From: Acidimicrobiaceae bacterium
GTDB lineage: Bacteria; Actinomycetota; Acidimicrobiia; Acidimicrobiales; UBA8592
Assembly (NCBI GenBank): GCA_002722525.1
Contig: PBMJ01000038.1
Location: 1-14,573, forward strand
DNA length: 14,573 nucleotides
Reading direction: 5' to 3'
The notes beneath the pieces are model-generated. The model saw only the letters and a program-made list of their open reading frames with translations. It was not told the DNA's origin and searched no databases. Positions 8,310 to 14,573 of the stretch are shown in pieces (the stretch's first letter is position 1; each line of letters opens with the position of its first letter). The translations under genes were made by a program, and so were the position numbers.

Positions 8310-9512
8310 TCAATCCTGACTTTCGTCTTCATGGTATTCATTCAGCTCTGGAACATTCAAAGGCCGGATCGGTGTCTGAGTAATCTCCAGTTCCTTAGGC
8401 GGTTCACTTACAATGTTTAGCTCATTCAACTCCCGCATCGTTGGTAGAACCATTTTTTCGAGCGACCCAATCATCTCGTTGTGGGCTTTATTAGCACTTT
8501 CAAGGCCCCTGCCGGCCTTTGCTACATGACCAAGCATGGTATCGATACGTCGGTAAAGGGTCTGCGCTAAATCTCCAACTGTCTTTGCTTCTTTCTGAAT
8601 GTGAAATACCTGCCACCCATGAAATGTCGCCTTAAGCACAGCGAGCAAGTTCATCGGCGAAGCTAAGATTATCTTGTCTTTCATCGCTTCCTCAAGGAGC
8701 GTCGGTGCAGCCCGCAAGGCATCTGAGAGCATGCTCTCAAGTGGGACGAACATGACAACGAACTCTGGAGAGTTCTCAAATTGATTCCAGTAAGCTCTCC
8801 CAGCCAAAGTTTTTATGTGCTGTTTCATTGCGGCTATGTGAGCCTGCAAAAGTCTTGTTTGTTCATCAGGGCTTTCCGAGCCCACCATCTGCTCATAGGC
8901 AGATCCAGGGGCTTTAGCGTCAATAGCTAGAGAAGAGTCGTTTGGAAGGCGAATCACGACATCTGGAATACCAACTTTGCCATCTACTTGTCCGGATGTC
9001 TGCGTTACAAAGTCAGCATAGGGAGACATTCCAGCAAGTTCGATAATATTCCGGAGTGAGTTCTCGCCCCATTTACCTCTGGAAACAGGAGACTGTAACG
9101 CTCCAACCATACGACTTGTCGAACTATTCAAATCAGTCAACTGCTGATTAAGGTTATTGACCTGACCTGAAGTGCTGGTATGCGCGGTCTGAAGTTTGGC
9201 GATGACTTCTTTCAGATTGGTGAGCTCTGTCTCCATTGGGTTCAGCAGATTTTTTGTTTGCTCGGTCAGAGTTTCAGTATTGGCCTTAAAGAATTGTTGG
9301 GTTCCCTCATTGGTCTGTTGCATCGCTGCCTGCGCTGCGGTTGTCACTTCAGCATTGATAACACTTTTCATTAGTTCCAGTGCTGAAGGATCAAGGCTAC
9401 TTATCGAATTAATATCCGCGTCCACTGTTTTATTTTTTTGTATTTGAGTCATCAGCATGAACGCGACAACAGCTGCAAGAATCCCCACGAGTACAATCAG
9501 AAAAACTACCAT
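8310..9512 (-). CDS. rmuC: RmuC family protein
   Basis: RmuC proteins limit DNA inversions and recombination in E. coli and contain a PD-(D/E)XK-like nuclease core; the exact activity is not settled. Residues 1-22 form one hydrophobic segment, so the protein is probably anchored to the inner membrane with the rest cytoplasmic. Residues 42-135 are rich in Gln, Asn, Glu and Ala and look like a coiled coil. The family core begins at RGKWGENSLRNIIELAGM (145-162) and continues with IPDVVIRLPNDSSLAIDAK (182-200), in which Asp184 and Asp198-Ala-Lys200 are the likely nuclease residues, then FVVMFVPLES (251-260) and ILASPMNLLAVL (282-293). The 400-residue length is normal. The ATG has GGAG unusually close (two bases). 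The gene stands alone, 130 bp downstream of the dioxygenase gene, and converges on the oxidoreductase gene with 13 bp between stops. It may be regulated separately. Confidence 0.93.
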   Translation of the reverse strand: MVVFLIVLVGILAAVVAFMLMTQIQKNKTVDADINSISSLDPSALELMKSVINAEVTTAAQAAMQQTNEGTQQFFKANTETLTEQTKNLLNPMETELTNLKEVIAKLQTAHTSTSGQVNNLNQQLTDLNSSTSRMVGALQSPVSRGKWGENSLRNIIELAGMSPYADFVTQTSGQVDGKVGIPDVVIRLPNDSSLAIDAKAPGSAYEQMVGSESPDEQTRLLQAHIAAMKQHIKTLAGRAYWNQFENSPEFVVMFVPLESMLSDALRAAPTLLEEAMKDKIILASPMNLLAVLKATFHGWQVFHIQKEAKTVGDLAQTLYRRIDTMLGHVAKAGRGLESANKAHNEMIGSLEKMVLPTMRELNELNIVSEPPKELEITQTPIRPLNVPELNEYHEDESQD

Positions 9513-9642
9513 TACTCCATTGTTGCATTCAGGTACGACAAAATGGAAACTCTAAGAAAAATCAGGACTGGTTGAGTAAGCAAGAAAGCAATTTGCACCA
9601 AGTGGAACGCATTCTGTGGCTGCTTGAGACCGCTACTTATCT
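9513..9642 (-). other. 130-bp spacer between the dioxygenase gene and rmuC
   Basis: The spacer separates two minus-strand genes. I see no hairpin followed by a T-tract and no convincing -35/-10 pair, so neither a terminator for the dioxygenase nor a promoter for rmuC can be placed. No open frame of note and no RNA gene is visible. Confidence 0.4.
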
Positions 9643-10557
9643 CTAAGAGGGTTCCCAGAGGAGTGGGAAAATCTGGTCAAATTCAGAGAGCAGCTGACCG
9701 GTTTGTGGGTTCTGCTCCAAGAGAGCTATTGGATCAGGAATGATTTGGCCCGGTCGCTTGATGTAACGGATGTTTGGCCCTGCGTACATGATGGCGTGGC
9801 TTCTTCGGGGATACGCAAGATCGATATCTCCTTGAGCAGCATGTAACACATTTCCATGGAATAAGATCACGTCCCCCGGCTCAAAGTGCCAGTTGAGAAT
9901 ATCGAAAGAATCCCTTGACGCTTCAATATTTGGAGTTTCAGGAAGAGATTTATCCATAATTGCGCTATTGTATGAGAAGTCTTCTCCAGGGCGTTCATAG
10001 ATTCCGAATTCTTCAGCCATTGACATCTGTGCTTCGTATTCTTCCTCACTAAGATCTGGATCCCGTCCAGCAAGAGGCCGATACGTAATATTCCAAAGAT
10101 GCGATCCCTTTACAATTTCAAGACTCGCTTCACGGGGAACAATATCTGGCGAGATCCAAGCTCGAACGAGATCATGGCCTTCCACGTTGTAATAACTTGT
10201 ATCTTGATGCCACGGGGTCGGCATGAGAAGGCCAGCAGGCTTATAAAACATTTGATCCATGTAAAACCGGATTGGGCCATTAAGGATCGACCCCACAAGA
10301 GCCGGGAGAGGAGATTCATAGATAAATTTCTTCAGCTTCTTTGATCTAGCAGCCGGAAATTGATCTATCCGTAGTTCACTTTTAGGTGATACGAGAGCAC
10401 TCGACATGCCATCTGGCTGCTCGTAACATTCGTCAAGCCCTTCAGCTAAGAGTTCTACCCATTTATCGTCCAAGACGCCTTGAAGATGGACAGCTCCATC
10501 TCGATGAAATGAAGAGCTCTGTTCGGAACTCACTATCTCTTCAATAGGTGAAACCAT
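9643..10557 (-). CDS. phytanoyl-CoA dioxygenase (PhyH) family protein
   Basis: Predicted cytoplasmic Fe(II)/2-oxoglutarate-dependent oxygenase that hydroxylates a small molecule. The double-stranded beta-helix carries the facial triad: His117-x-Asp119 in PTPWHQDTSYYN, and distal His239 in FHGNVLHAAQG, followed by Arg251/Arg252 where the 2-oxoglutarate carboxylate is bound. Trp116 before the HxD is typical of the family. Residues 162-205 form an acidic, Met- and Glu-rich insertion that could shape the substrate pocket. The substrate cannot be read from sequence: the family includes phytanoyl-CoA, ectoine, phosphonate, mitomycin and halogenated-product enzymes. A strong ribosome site (GAGGAAG) precedes the ATG. 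The gene starts 18 bp after the lipoprotein gene and is probably co-transcribed with it. No acyl-CoA motif is present to support a role with the nearby acyl-CoA synthetase. Confidence 0.88.
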   Translation of the reverse strand: MVSPIEEIVSSEQSSSFHRDGAVHLQGVLDDKWVELLAEGLDECYEQPDGMSSALVSPKSELRIDQFPAARSKKLKKFIYESPLPALVGSILNGPIRFYMDQMFYKPAGLLMPTPWHQDTSYYNVEGHDLVRAWISPDIVPREASLEIVKGSHLWNITYRPLAGRDPDLSEEEYEAQMSMAEEFGIYERPGEDFSYNSAIMDKSLPETPNIEASRDSFDILNWHFEPGDVILFHGNVLHAAQGDIDLAYPRRSHAIMYAGPNIRYIKRPGQIIPDPIALLEQNPQTGQLLSEFDQIFPLLWEPS

Positions 10558-10575
10558 ACTTCTTCCTCAATATAG

Positions 10576-11673
10576 CTACGACCATTTCTGGCAGCTATCA
10601 GACGGAAGAGGATTTGGCGCAGGAGCGATATCCCGTTTGATCTCGTTTGTGGTAACCACTTCTAACGTGGCGCCAACAAGCCGAAGAGGGGTAGGGACGT
10701 ACGCCCAGACATAATCACCATCTTCGGGCTCGCCGATCGGGTAGTCCTCGTGGTACACCATGATCGGCTCATCTTCCAAAGTTACACAATCAATGTAGAG
10801 AAGCCCACCGGTATCTAGTAGCTCTCCTCTTGGTAAACGGTAAGCTGCACCCCCGCTATTCGTCACTACCTGTAACGCACAGTCGATAAAGACATACACA
10901 TAGTGAGTCCTAGCTTCCCCTGTCGGTTCAGAGATAGGAATTGTTTTTACCCACAGTTCGTGGAAACCATCTTCGTTGACATCAGTACCAAATTGGGGGA
11001 CGTAGGTTGCCTCTGAAGCTGTTGCTGTCCCTGTCGCTTCAATCCATGCAGTGGACCCATTGAAACTTGTTGCTACCGATACATACACGCCATCTTGAAT
11101 CGCAACGATGGTAGCTTCATCCATTGTTCCATCACCATCAACGTCTATCAAGATAGGTTCACTTGTGGATGATGCAGATCCAACCGCTTCACTCAAGCTC
11201 GTTTGAGCTGGACAGGGTTTTTCAGGAACAGTATCAATTGCGAGCTCAAGCTCTTCTAGCGCGGCGAGATGAGCATCTCTGGTATCGTTTCCATACCAGC
11301 CATCAGCTTCCACTCCTAACGCCTCTTGGAGATCCTGAACGGCGTCACTTTGTTCGAGCCAGGTATACGTTCCTGTAAGTATGCTTTCAAGCTCTTCTTC
11401 GCTTCGATCATCCGTGTTTTCTTCCTCTTCTTCTGCGTCCGATTCTTCACCTTCTGCGTCTGGCCCTTCATCTTGAACCGGTTCTTCATCACCGCCAGAC
11501 TGAAGAGTAGCTATAACCTGCTGTGCCTGATCTAGTTGTGCCTTCGTCTCAGCTAATTCTGCACGTAATGCATCTTCGGTGCCTGAATTCGAACCAGACC
11601 CACAACTAATACCTACAACTACCAAGGCCATCACAATAACGGCAGTTAGGAATTGGTTTAATCGGCGACGCAT
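10576..11673 (-). CDS. putative acidic lipoprotein with peptidoglycan-binding-like segment
   Basis: Predicted exported lipoprotein. Residues 1-23 are a signal peptide (MRRR, then a long hydrophobic core) ending at GISC with Cys24 as the lipidation site; Gly at -3 is not ideal but acceptable. A short coiled coil (31-59) and a very acidic linker (62-95, mostly Glu and Asp) follow. Residues 111-142 (AVQDLQEALGVEADGWYG and after) resemble a peptidoglycan_binding_1 repeat, though only one partial repeat is present. The C-terminal half is beta-rich, with two calcium-loop-like stretches, DVDGDGTMDE (177-186) and DVNEDGFHE (231-239), reminiscent of FG-GAP/VCBS repeats. Cys154, Cys265, Cys296 and Cys361 could pair in disulfides. 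No enzyme motif is visible, so a wall-anchored binding or structural role is inferred. A strong ribosome site (GAGGAGA, 11681-11687) confirms the start. It is first in a likely two-gene operon with the dioxygenase gene. Confidence 0.75.
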   Translation of the reverse strand: MRRRLNQFLTAVIVMALVVVGISCGSGSNSGTEDALRAELAETKAQLDQAQQVIATLQSGGDEEPVQDEGPDAEGEESDAEEEEENTDDRSEEELESILTGTYTWLEQSDAVQDLQEALGVEADGWYGNDTRDAHLAALEELELAIDTVPEKPCPAQTSLSEAVGSASSTSEPILIDVDGDGTMDEATIVAIQDGVYVSVATSFNGSTAWIEATGTATASEATYVPQFGTDVNEDGFHELWVKTIPISEPTGEARTHYVYVFIDCALQVVTNSGGAAYRLPRGELLDTGGLLYIDCVTLEDEPIMVYHEDYPIGEPEDGDYVWAYVPTPLRLVGATLEVVTTNEIKRDIAPAPNPLPSDSCQKWS

Positions 11674-11694
11674 GATCAGATCTCCTCGCGCTAT

Positions 11695-11718
11695 TTCAGT
11701 GGAAATTTCCTACCTGAA
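11695..11718. repeat. nested palindrome in the lipoprotein promoter
   Basis: A perfect 10-bp palindrome GGAAATTTCC (11701-11710) is flanked by a second inverted pair, TTCAG (11695-11699) and CTGAA (11714-11718). It sits between the -10 box and the ribosome site, at or just after the expected transcription start, where a repressor could block transcription or a hairpin could form at the 5' end of the mRNA. Function is inferred from position and symmetry only. Confidence 0.4.
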
Positions 11719-11723
11719 TTATA
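11718..11723 (-). promoter_or_regulatory. -10 box of the lipoprotein gene promoter
   Basis: On the minus strand this reads TATAAT, a perfect consensus -10, located 45 bp upstream of the lipoprotein start codon. No good -35 hexamer is found 16-18 bp further upstream (CTCCCC at 17), so it may need an activator or rely on the -10 alone. The implied leader is about 38 bases and includes a palindrome. Confidence 0.5.
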
Positions 11724-11760
11724 GCGACAGTCAGTGGTTGGGGAGGCGCGAGTCTTTGAC

Positions 11761-11777
11761 AACCTCGGCTAGAGGTT
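11761..11777. repeat. inverted repeat at the 3' end of the SDR gene
   Basis: AACCTC (11761-11766) and GAGGTT (11772-11777) form a perfect 6-bp stem with a 5-base loop holding the SDR stop codon (11769-11771). Neither strand has a T-tract after the stem, so it is at best a weak or factor-assisted transcript end for the minus-strand operon. Confidence 0.35.
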
Positions 11778-12641
11778 AAAAAGCCTAGTAAATTCCTCAA
11801 CCCAACTATTAGAATCCCCGACAACCTTCCCAAGCATGACCCACTCCTCATCAGAGACTGTTCCATCAAAACGGGCATTCGTCATCTGATCAGCTCCCCA
11901 AGCTACAGGCCAGCGGAGTTGGTGCGTCGAGGTGGAAAGGCATTCAAGAATTGTCTCTGCTACAGCTTCTGGTCGAATATTTGCTGCAATGCCAGCAGCG
12001 TACATATCAAACATTCGCTGATACGTATCCCTGTACGCAGGGTTATCTGGAAAGTCACTGTTCTTTCCAAGGATCGCTGTTCTTGTGACCCCGGGTTCAA
12101 TCATAGAAACGCGTACCCCATGTGCTGCGAGATCATGGGCCATATTTTCACTTAAACCCTCCAACGCCCATTTCGAGGCAGAGTAGATTGGTTGACCGGG
12201 AAGCCCAACTCGACCAGCTATAGATGAAATTTGGACGATATGCCCAGATTGGTTTTCTCTCATATTAGGAAGTACCGCTTGGGTGCATCGAATGACGCCC
12301 CAGAAGTTCGTTTCGAAAACCTCCTTGTCACTATCAATGGTGACATCTTCTATTGAGGCATTTGAACCAATTCCAGCGTTATTGACTAGAACATCAATTC
12401 TTTCGCTTACTTCAAAGATTTGGTTGAATCCTTCCTGCACAGACTCATCACTTGCAACGTCAAGCTCGATTTGGAATATTTCAAGCTGGAGCTCATCAGC
12501 TATAGCACGAAGTTTCTCTCCTCTCGAAAGTGACCGCATTGTAGCGAACACCTTATAGCCTTTCGACGCCAAGAGAAGAGCGGTAGAGCGTCCTATTCCT
12601 GAATTCGCTCCGGTAACAACAACAGTCCCTTGCGTATTCAC
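11769..12641 (-). CDS. short-chain dehydrogenase/reductase (SDR)
   Basis: Classical SDR oxidoreductase with a Rossmann fold, cytoplasmic. The cofactor loop TGANSGIG lies at 10-17, NNAG at 87-90, and the catalytic residues are Asn112, Ser140, Tyr153 and Lys157 (YSASK). Arg36, just after the second beta strand, suggests NADP(H) rather than NAD(H); this is inference. The IEPGVTRTAI segment (181-190) is the usual stretch after the active site. The start codon is GTG; its first bases overlap the TGA stop of the acyl-CoA synthetase (GTGA, 12638-12641), so the two are translationally coupled. The 290-residue length is slightly above the 250 norm because of the C-terminal extension common in retinol-dehydrogenase-like members. 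The substrate is unknown; coupling to an acyl-CoA ligase suggests a lipid, sterol or aromatic substrate. Confidence 0.92.
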   Translation of the reverse strand: MNTQGTVVVTGANSGIGRSTALLLASKGYKVFATMRSLSRGEKLRAIADELQLEIFQIELDVASDESVQEGFNQIFEVSERIDVLVNNAGIGSNASIEDVTIDSDKEVFETNFWGVIRCTQAVLPNMRENQSGHIVQISSIAGRVGLPGQPIYSASKWALEGLSENMAHDLAAHGVRVSMIEPGVTRTAILGKNSDFPDNPAYRDTYQRMFDMYAAGIAANIRPEAVAETILECLSTSTHQLRWPVAWGADQMTNARFDGTVSDEEWVMLGKVVGDSNSWVEEFTRLFNL

Positions 12642-14191
12642 GACCGATCTCGTAGGAACCTTCGGAGGATCTTCCCGCTAGCCGATTTGGGGATTTCATC
12701 GATAAATTCAACCATCTGAATCTGCTTATATGTCGCTACTTTATCTGCAACAAAATCTTTGATGTCAGTATCCGTTGCTTCCATTTCAGGTTTGAGAGTA
12801 ACGAAGGCTTTTGGTAACTCTCCAGCCTCATCATCTGGGATGCCGATGACTGCAACATCAGCCACAGCAGGGTGGGTGATGATAATAGCTTCAAGTTCCG
12901 CAGGGGGTACCTGGAATCCTTTGAACTTGATGAGTTCTTTGACCCTATCGACGATGTAAAAGTGCTGATGCTCATCGACTGTGGCAACGTCACCTGTGTG
13001 AAGCCATCCATCTTCATCAATAGTGAGAGCTGTTGCCTCGGGGTTATTTAAGTATCCGGACATGACCATAGGCCCTCTGATCCAGAGCTCTCCTTCACCT
13101 CCGGTATCTTGATCCTCTCCGGTTTCTGGGTCCACAATCCTGCATTCAGCATTTGGGACTGTCAGGCCAACTGAGCCCGGCCTGTATTGTCCGCTTGGGG
13201 TAATGTGCGTCGCGGGGCTGAGTTCGGTCATCCCGTACGCTTGGATCACTTCACAGTTGATCCGCGCTGCTGCTTCTTCAGCGAGTTCAGAACCTAAAGG
13301 CGCCGCACCTGATAGGACCATTTCTAAGGAAGAGAGATCGAAGTTGTCAATGATGGGGTGTTTCGCGAGAGCCAAAATCATCGGAGGGACAGCAAAGAAA
13401 TGGGTTATCTTATGCGTCTGAATCAAGGTCAGGGCTTCAACAAGGTCAAAACGTGGCATCGAGATGACGGTGCACCCATTTGCAAGTAACCCATTCATTA
13501 AAACCTGCATGCCGTAGATGTGAAAGAATGGAAGGACGGCGAGCCCTGAAGCGTCTTGGTCATATTCGATAACTCCATCACACTGGCAGAGATTCGCTAC
13601 GAGATTTCTGTGCGTTAGAATCACGCCTTTGGGCAATCCAGTGGTTCCAGATGAATACGGCAGGACGATGGCGTGTGAGGAGAGGTCAACAGGTACTTGA
13701 TCTATGGGTTCGGATGAAACGACTTCACTCAGGGGAGTAGCATCCTCATGCTCGCCGATCACGATAATCTCCGTAACGTCCGTGCCTTCTATGGCTTCGA
13801 GCGCCATTGGGACTGCTGCTTCAATGGTGACAAGAATTGAAGCTTTCGCATCATTTAATTGAAATCTAATTTCCTCAGCCCCATACGTTGGATTTACCGT
13901 AGTTACTGTTCCACCTGCAACAGCCGTGCCGTGAAAAGCGACCGCGTACTCTGGAAGGTTAGGTGAGACCAGAGCTAGCGTATCGCCGGGTCCAAAACCA
14001 CGCGAAGCTAAACCACCTGCAAACCTATGGATTAGGTTCTTCAGCTTGCCAAAAGTGACTACCCTCCCAGAAGCTCCTTCAATAAATGCTGGTTTGTCTT
14101 CAAGCGCATCGGCATGCCGTAGGACGAATTCGGTGATTGGGACATCGAGAATTTCTACATCCTCGTATGGGCTTTTGTGGATAATGGCCAT
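12638..14191 (-). CDS. acyl-CoA synthetase (4-coumarate-CoA ligase-like)
   Basis: ANL-superfamily adenylate-forming enzyme that activates a carboxylic acid to its AMP ester and then to the CoA thioester. The P-loop LPYSSGTTGLPKG is at 177-189, the AMP-binding motif AYGMTE at 318-323, GELWIRGPMVMSGYL at 367-381, the ribose-binding Asp401 in HTGD, Arg416, the hinge KGFQVPPAELE (424-434) and the catalytic Lys507 in PKSASGKILRR. The 517-residue length and motif set match 4-coumarate/medium-chain ligases rather than acetyl-CoA synthetase. The acid used cannot be told from the pocket by eye. The ATG is supported by TTTGGAGT (GGAG at 14199-14202) seven bases upstream. It is the first gene of an operon with the SDR and is divergent from a second SDR gene. 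Confidence 0.93.
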   Translation of the reverse strand: MAIIHKSPYEDVEILDVPITEFVLRHADALEDKPAFIEGASGRVVTFGKLKNLIHRFAGGLASRGFGPGDTLALVSPNLPEYAVAFHGTAVAGGTVTTVNPTYGAEEIRFQLNDAKASILVTIEAAVPMALEAIEGTDVTEIIVIGEHEDATPLSEVVSSEPIDQVPVDLSSHAIVLPYSSGTTGLPKGVILTHRNLVANLCQCDGVIEYDQDASGLAVLPFFHIYGMQVLMNGLLANGCTVISMPRFDLVEALTLIQTHKITHFFAVPPMILALAKHPIIDNFDLSSLEMVLSGAAPLGSELAEEAAARINCEVIQAYGMTELSPATHITPSGQYRPGSVGLTVPNAECRIVDPETGEDQDTGGEGELWIRGPMVMSGYLNNPEATALTIDEDGWLHTGDVATVDEHQHFYIVDRVKELIKFKGFQVPPAELEAIIITHPAVADVAVIGIPDDEAGELPKAFVTLKPEMEATDTDIKDFVADKVATYKQIQMVEFIDEIPKSASGKILRRFLRDRS

Positions 14192-14333
14192 TCTTTTACT
14201 CCAAAGAAATCGGTATTAAATCTATGTATTGCCCTTATAGCTTCTCTCATGCTACTCAGGGATGCAAACCCCGAACGCTGCGTTGCGATCTTCCTTCGAT
14301 CTAATAGATTAGATATAGGAAAGAAAGGTCAAT
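14192..14333. promoter_or_regulatory. divergent promoter region, acyl-CoA synthetase / SDR
   Basis: This 142-bp gap separates two divergent genes and must hold both promoters. For the minus-strand synthetase, TATAAG at 14234-14239 (minus strand) is a five-of-six -10 match without a clear -35. For the plus-strand SDR, TTGCGA (14283-14288) and TAGATT (14305-14310) with a 16-bp spacer are each four-of-six matches. The -35 overlaps an AACGC-T-GCGTT inverted repeat (14274-14284), and the -10 overlaps the larger palindrome at 14299-14314. Assignment of the boxes is tentative. Confidence 0.45.
14299..14314. promoter_or_regulatory. candidate operator, perfect 7-2-7 inverted repeat
   Basis: ATCTAAT-AG-ATTAGAT is a perfect dyad of 14 paired bases. 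It covers the candidate -10 of the divergent SDR gene, 19 bp before its start codon. Its size and position are typical of a dimeric helix-turn-helix repressor site (TetR, GntR or MarR class). No regulator gene is within the window, so the partner is unknown. Confidence 0.5.
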
Positions 14334-14573
14334 ATGAACCGCTTTATGGACAAGGTCGCTTTCATCACTGGAGCCGCATCAGGAGTAGGCCAGGCTACAG
14401 CAAGACAAATGGTTGAAGAAGGCGCCTATGTCTTTGGGGTCGATATTGACGAAGAAGGACTTCAGTCTGTCTCAGACGAATTAGGAGAACAATTTCACCC
14501 ACAGAATGTAGATATACGGGATAGGGAATCCTGCCACGAAGCGATTGAAAAATGTGTTGAACACTTTGGGAAG
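14334..14573 (+). CDS. short-chain dehydrogenase/reductase, partial (N-terminal 80 residues)
   Basis: The gene runs off the window end after 80 open codons. It begins MNRFMDKVAFITGAASGVGQ; the cofactor loop TGAASGVG is at 12-19, and Asp37 at the end of the second strand (GVDID) suggests NAD(H). The DIRD motif at 60-63 is the usual adenine-ring contact. The catalytic Ser, Tyr and Lys lie beyond the window. GAAAGG (14323-14328) five bases before the ATG supports the start; Met5 is a second possibility. It is divergent from the acyl-CoA synthetase operon, and its cofactor preference appears to differ from that of the SDR at 11769. The substrate is unknown. Confidence 0.88.
   Translation, partial: MNRFMDKVAFITGAASGVGQATARQMVEEGAYVFGVDIDEEGLQSVSDELGEQFHPQNVDIRDRESCHEAIEKCVEHFGK

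Noticed and set aside
29..9512. Defence island or phage-related nuclease system
   Set aside because: The nucleases belong to housekeeping repair families (AddAB, RmuC). No integrase, toxin, methylase, reverse transcriptase or repeat array accompanies them.
9513..9642. Small RNA or small protein in the spacer before rmuC
   Set aside because: No promoter, hairpin-T-tract or ribosome-site-plus-frame combination could be found.
11163..11535. Plus-strand open frames inside the lipoprotein gene
   Set aside because: They lie opposite the coding strand in a Glu/Asp-rich region where stop codons are rare on the other strand. They have no ribosome site and no recognisable domain.
11761..11777. Intrinsic terminator for the SDR operon
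   Set aside because: The stem is only 6 bp and no T-tract follows on either strand; it is kept as an inverted repeat only.
14192..14333. tRNA or riboswitch in the divergent region
   Set aside because: No cloverleaf or T-loop consensus and no recognisable aptamer core; the symmetry seen is better explained as protein-binding dyads.

Overview
The window is a chromosomal, non-mobile stretch of a free-living bacterium of moderate GC (about half by eye). Taxonomy is uncertain. The lipoprotein with a peptidoglycan-binding-like segment, the 4-coumarate-CoA-ligase-like enzyme, the SDRs, the PhyH dioxygenase and the type of molybdopterin oxidoreductase would fit an actinobacterium such as a marine Acidimicrobiia-like lineage. 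The AddA/AddB pair recalls families I associate with PVC bacteria. No rRNA, tRNA, IS, phage or CRISPR sequence is visible. All genes look intact except those cut by the two window edges.

Left half (1-8296, plus strand): an addB-like nuclease/scaffold gene (29-2773) overlaps by 8 bp an addA-like helicase-nuclease gene (2766-5972). Together they should form a two-subunit, two-nuclease machine that processes double-strand breaks. A cytoplasmic [4Fe-4S] molybdopterin oxidoreductase gene follows after a 23-bp gap (5996-8296). It may be co-transcribed, although its function has no obvious link to DNA repair.

Middle (8310-11673, minus strand): rmuC (8310-9512) converges on the oxidoreductase gene with only 13 bp between the stop codons. 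Upstream of rmuC in the direction of transcription are a phytanoyl-CoA-dioxygenase-family gene (9643-10557) and an acidic lipoprotein gene (10576-11673). The last two are 18 bp apart and probably share a promoter with a perfect TATAAT box at 11718-11723, next to a nested palindrome.

Right end (11769-14573): an acyl-CoA synthetase gene and an SDR gene on the minus strand form an operon with a 4-base GTGA overlap. A second SDR gene, cut by the window end, diverges from them at 14334. The 142-bp divergent region holds a perfect 7-2-7 inverted repeat that looks like a regulator site. This block is probably a small lipid or aromatic-acid activation and redox module under local control.

I found no convincing novel multi-gene system. 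The best leads are the oxidoreductase lacking a visible Cys/Sec/Ser metal ligand, the AddAB variant without an Fe-S cluster in AddB, the lipoprotein architecture, and the two palindromic control regions.
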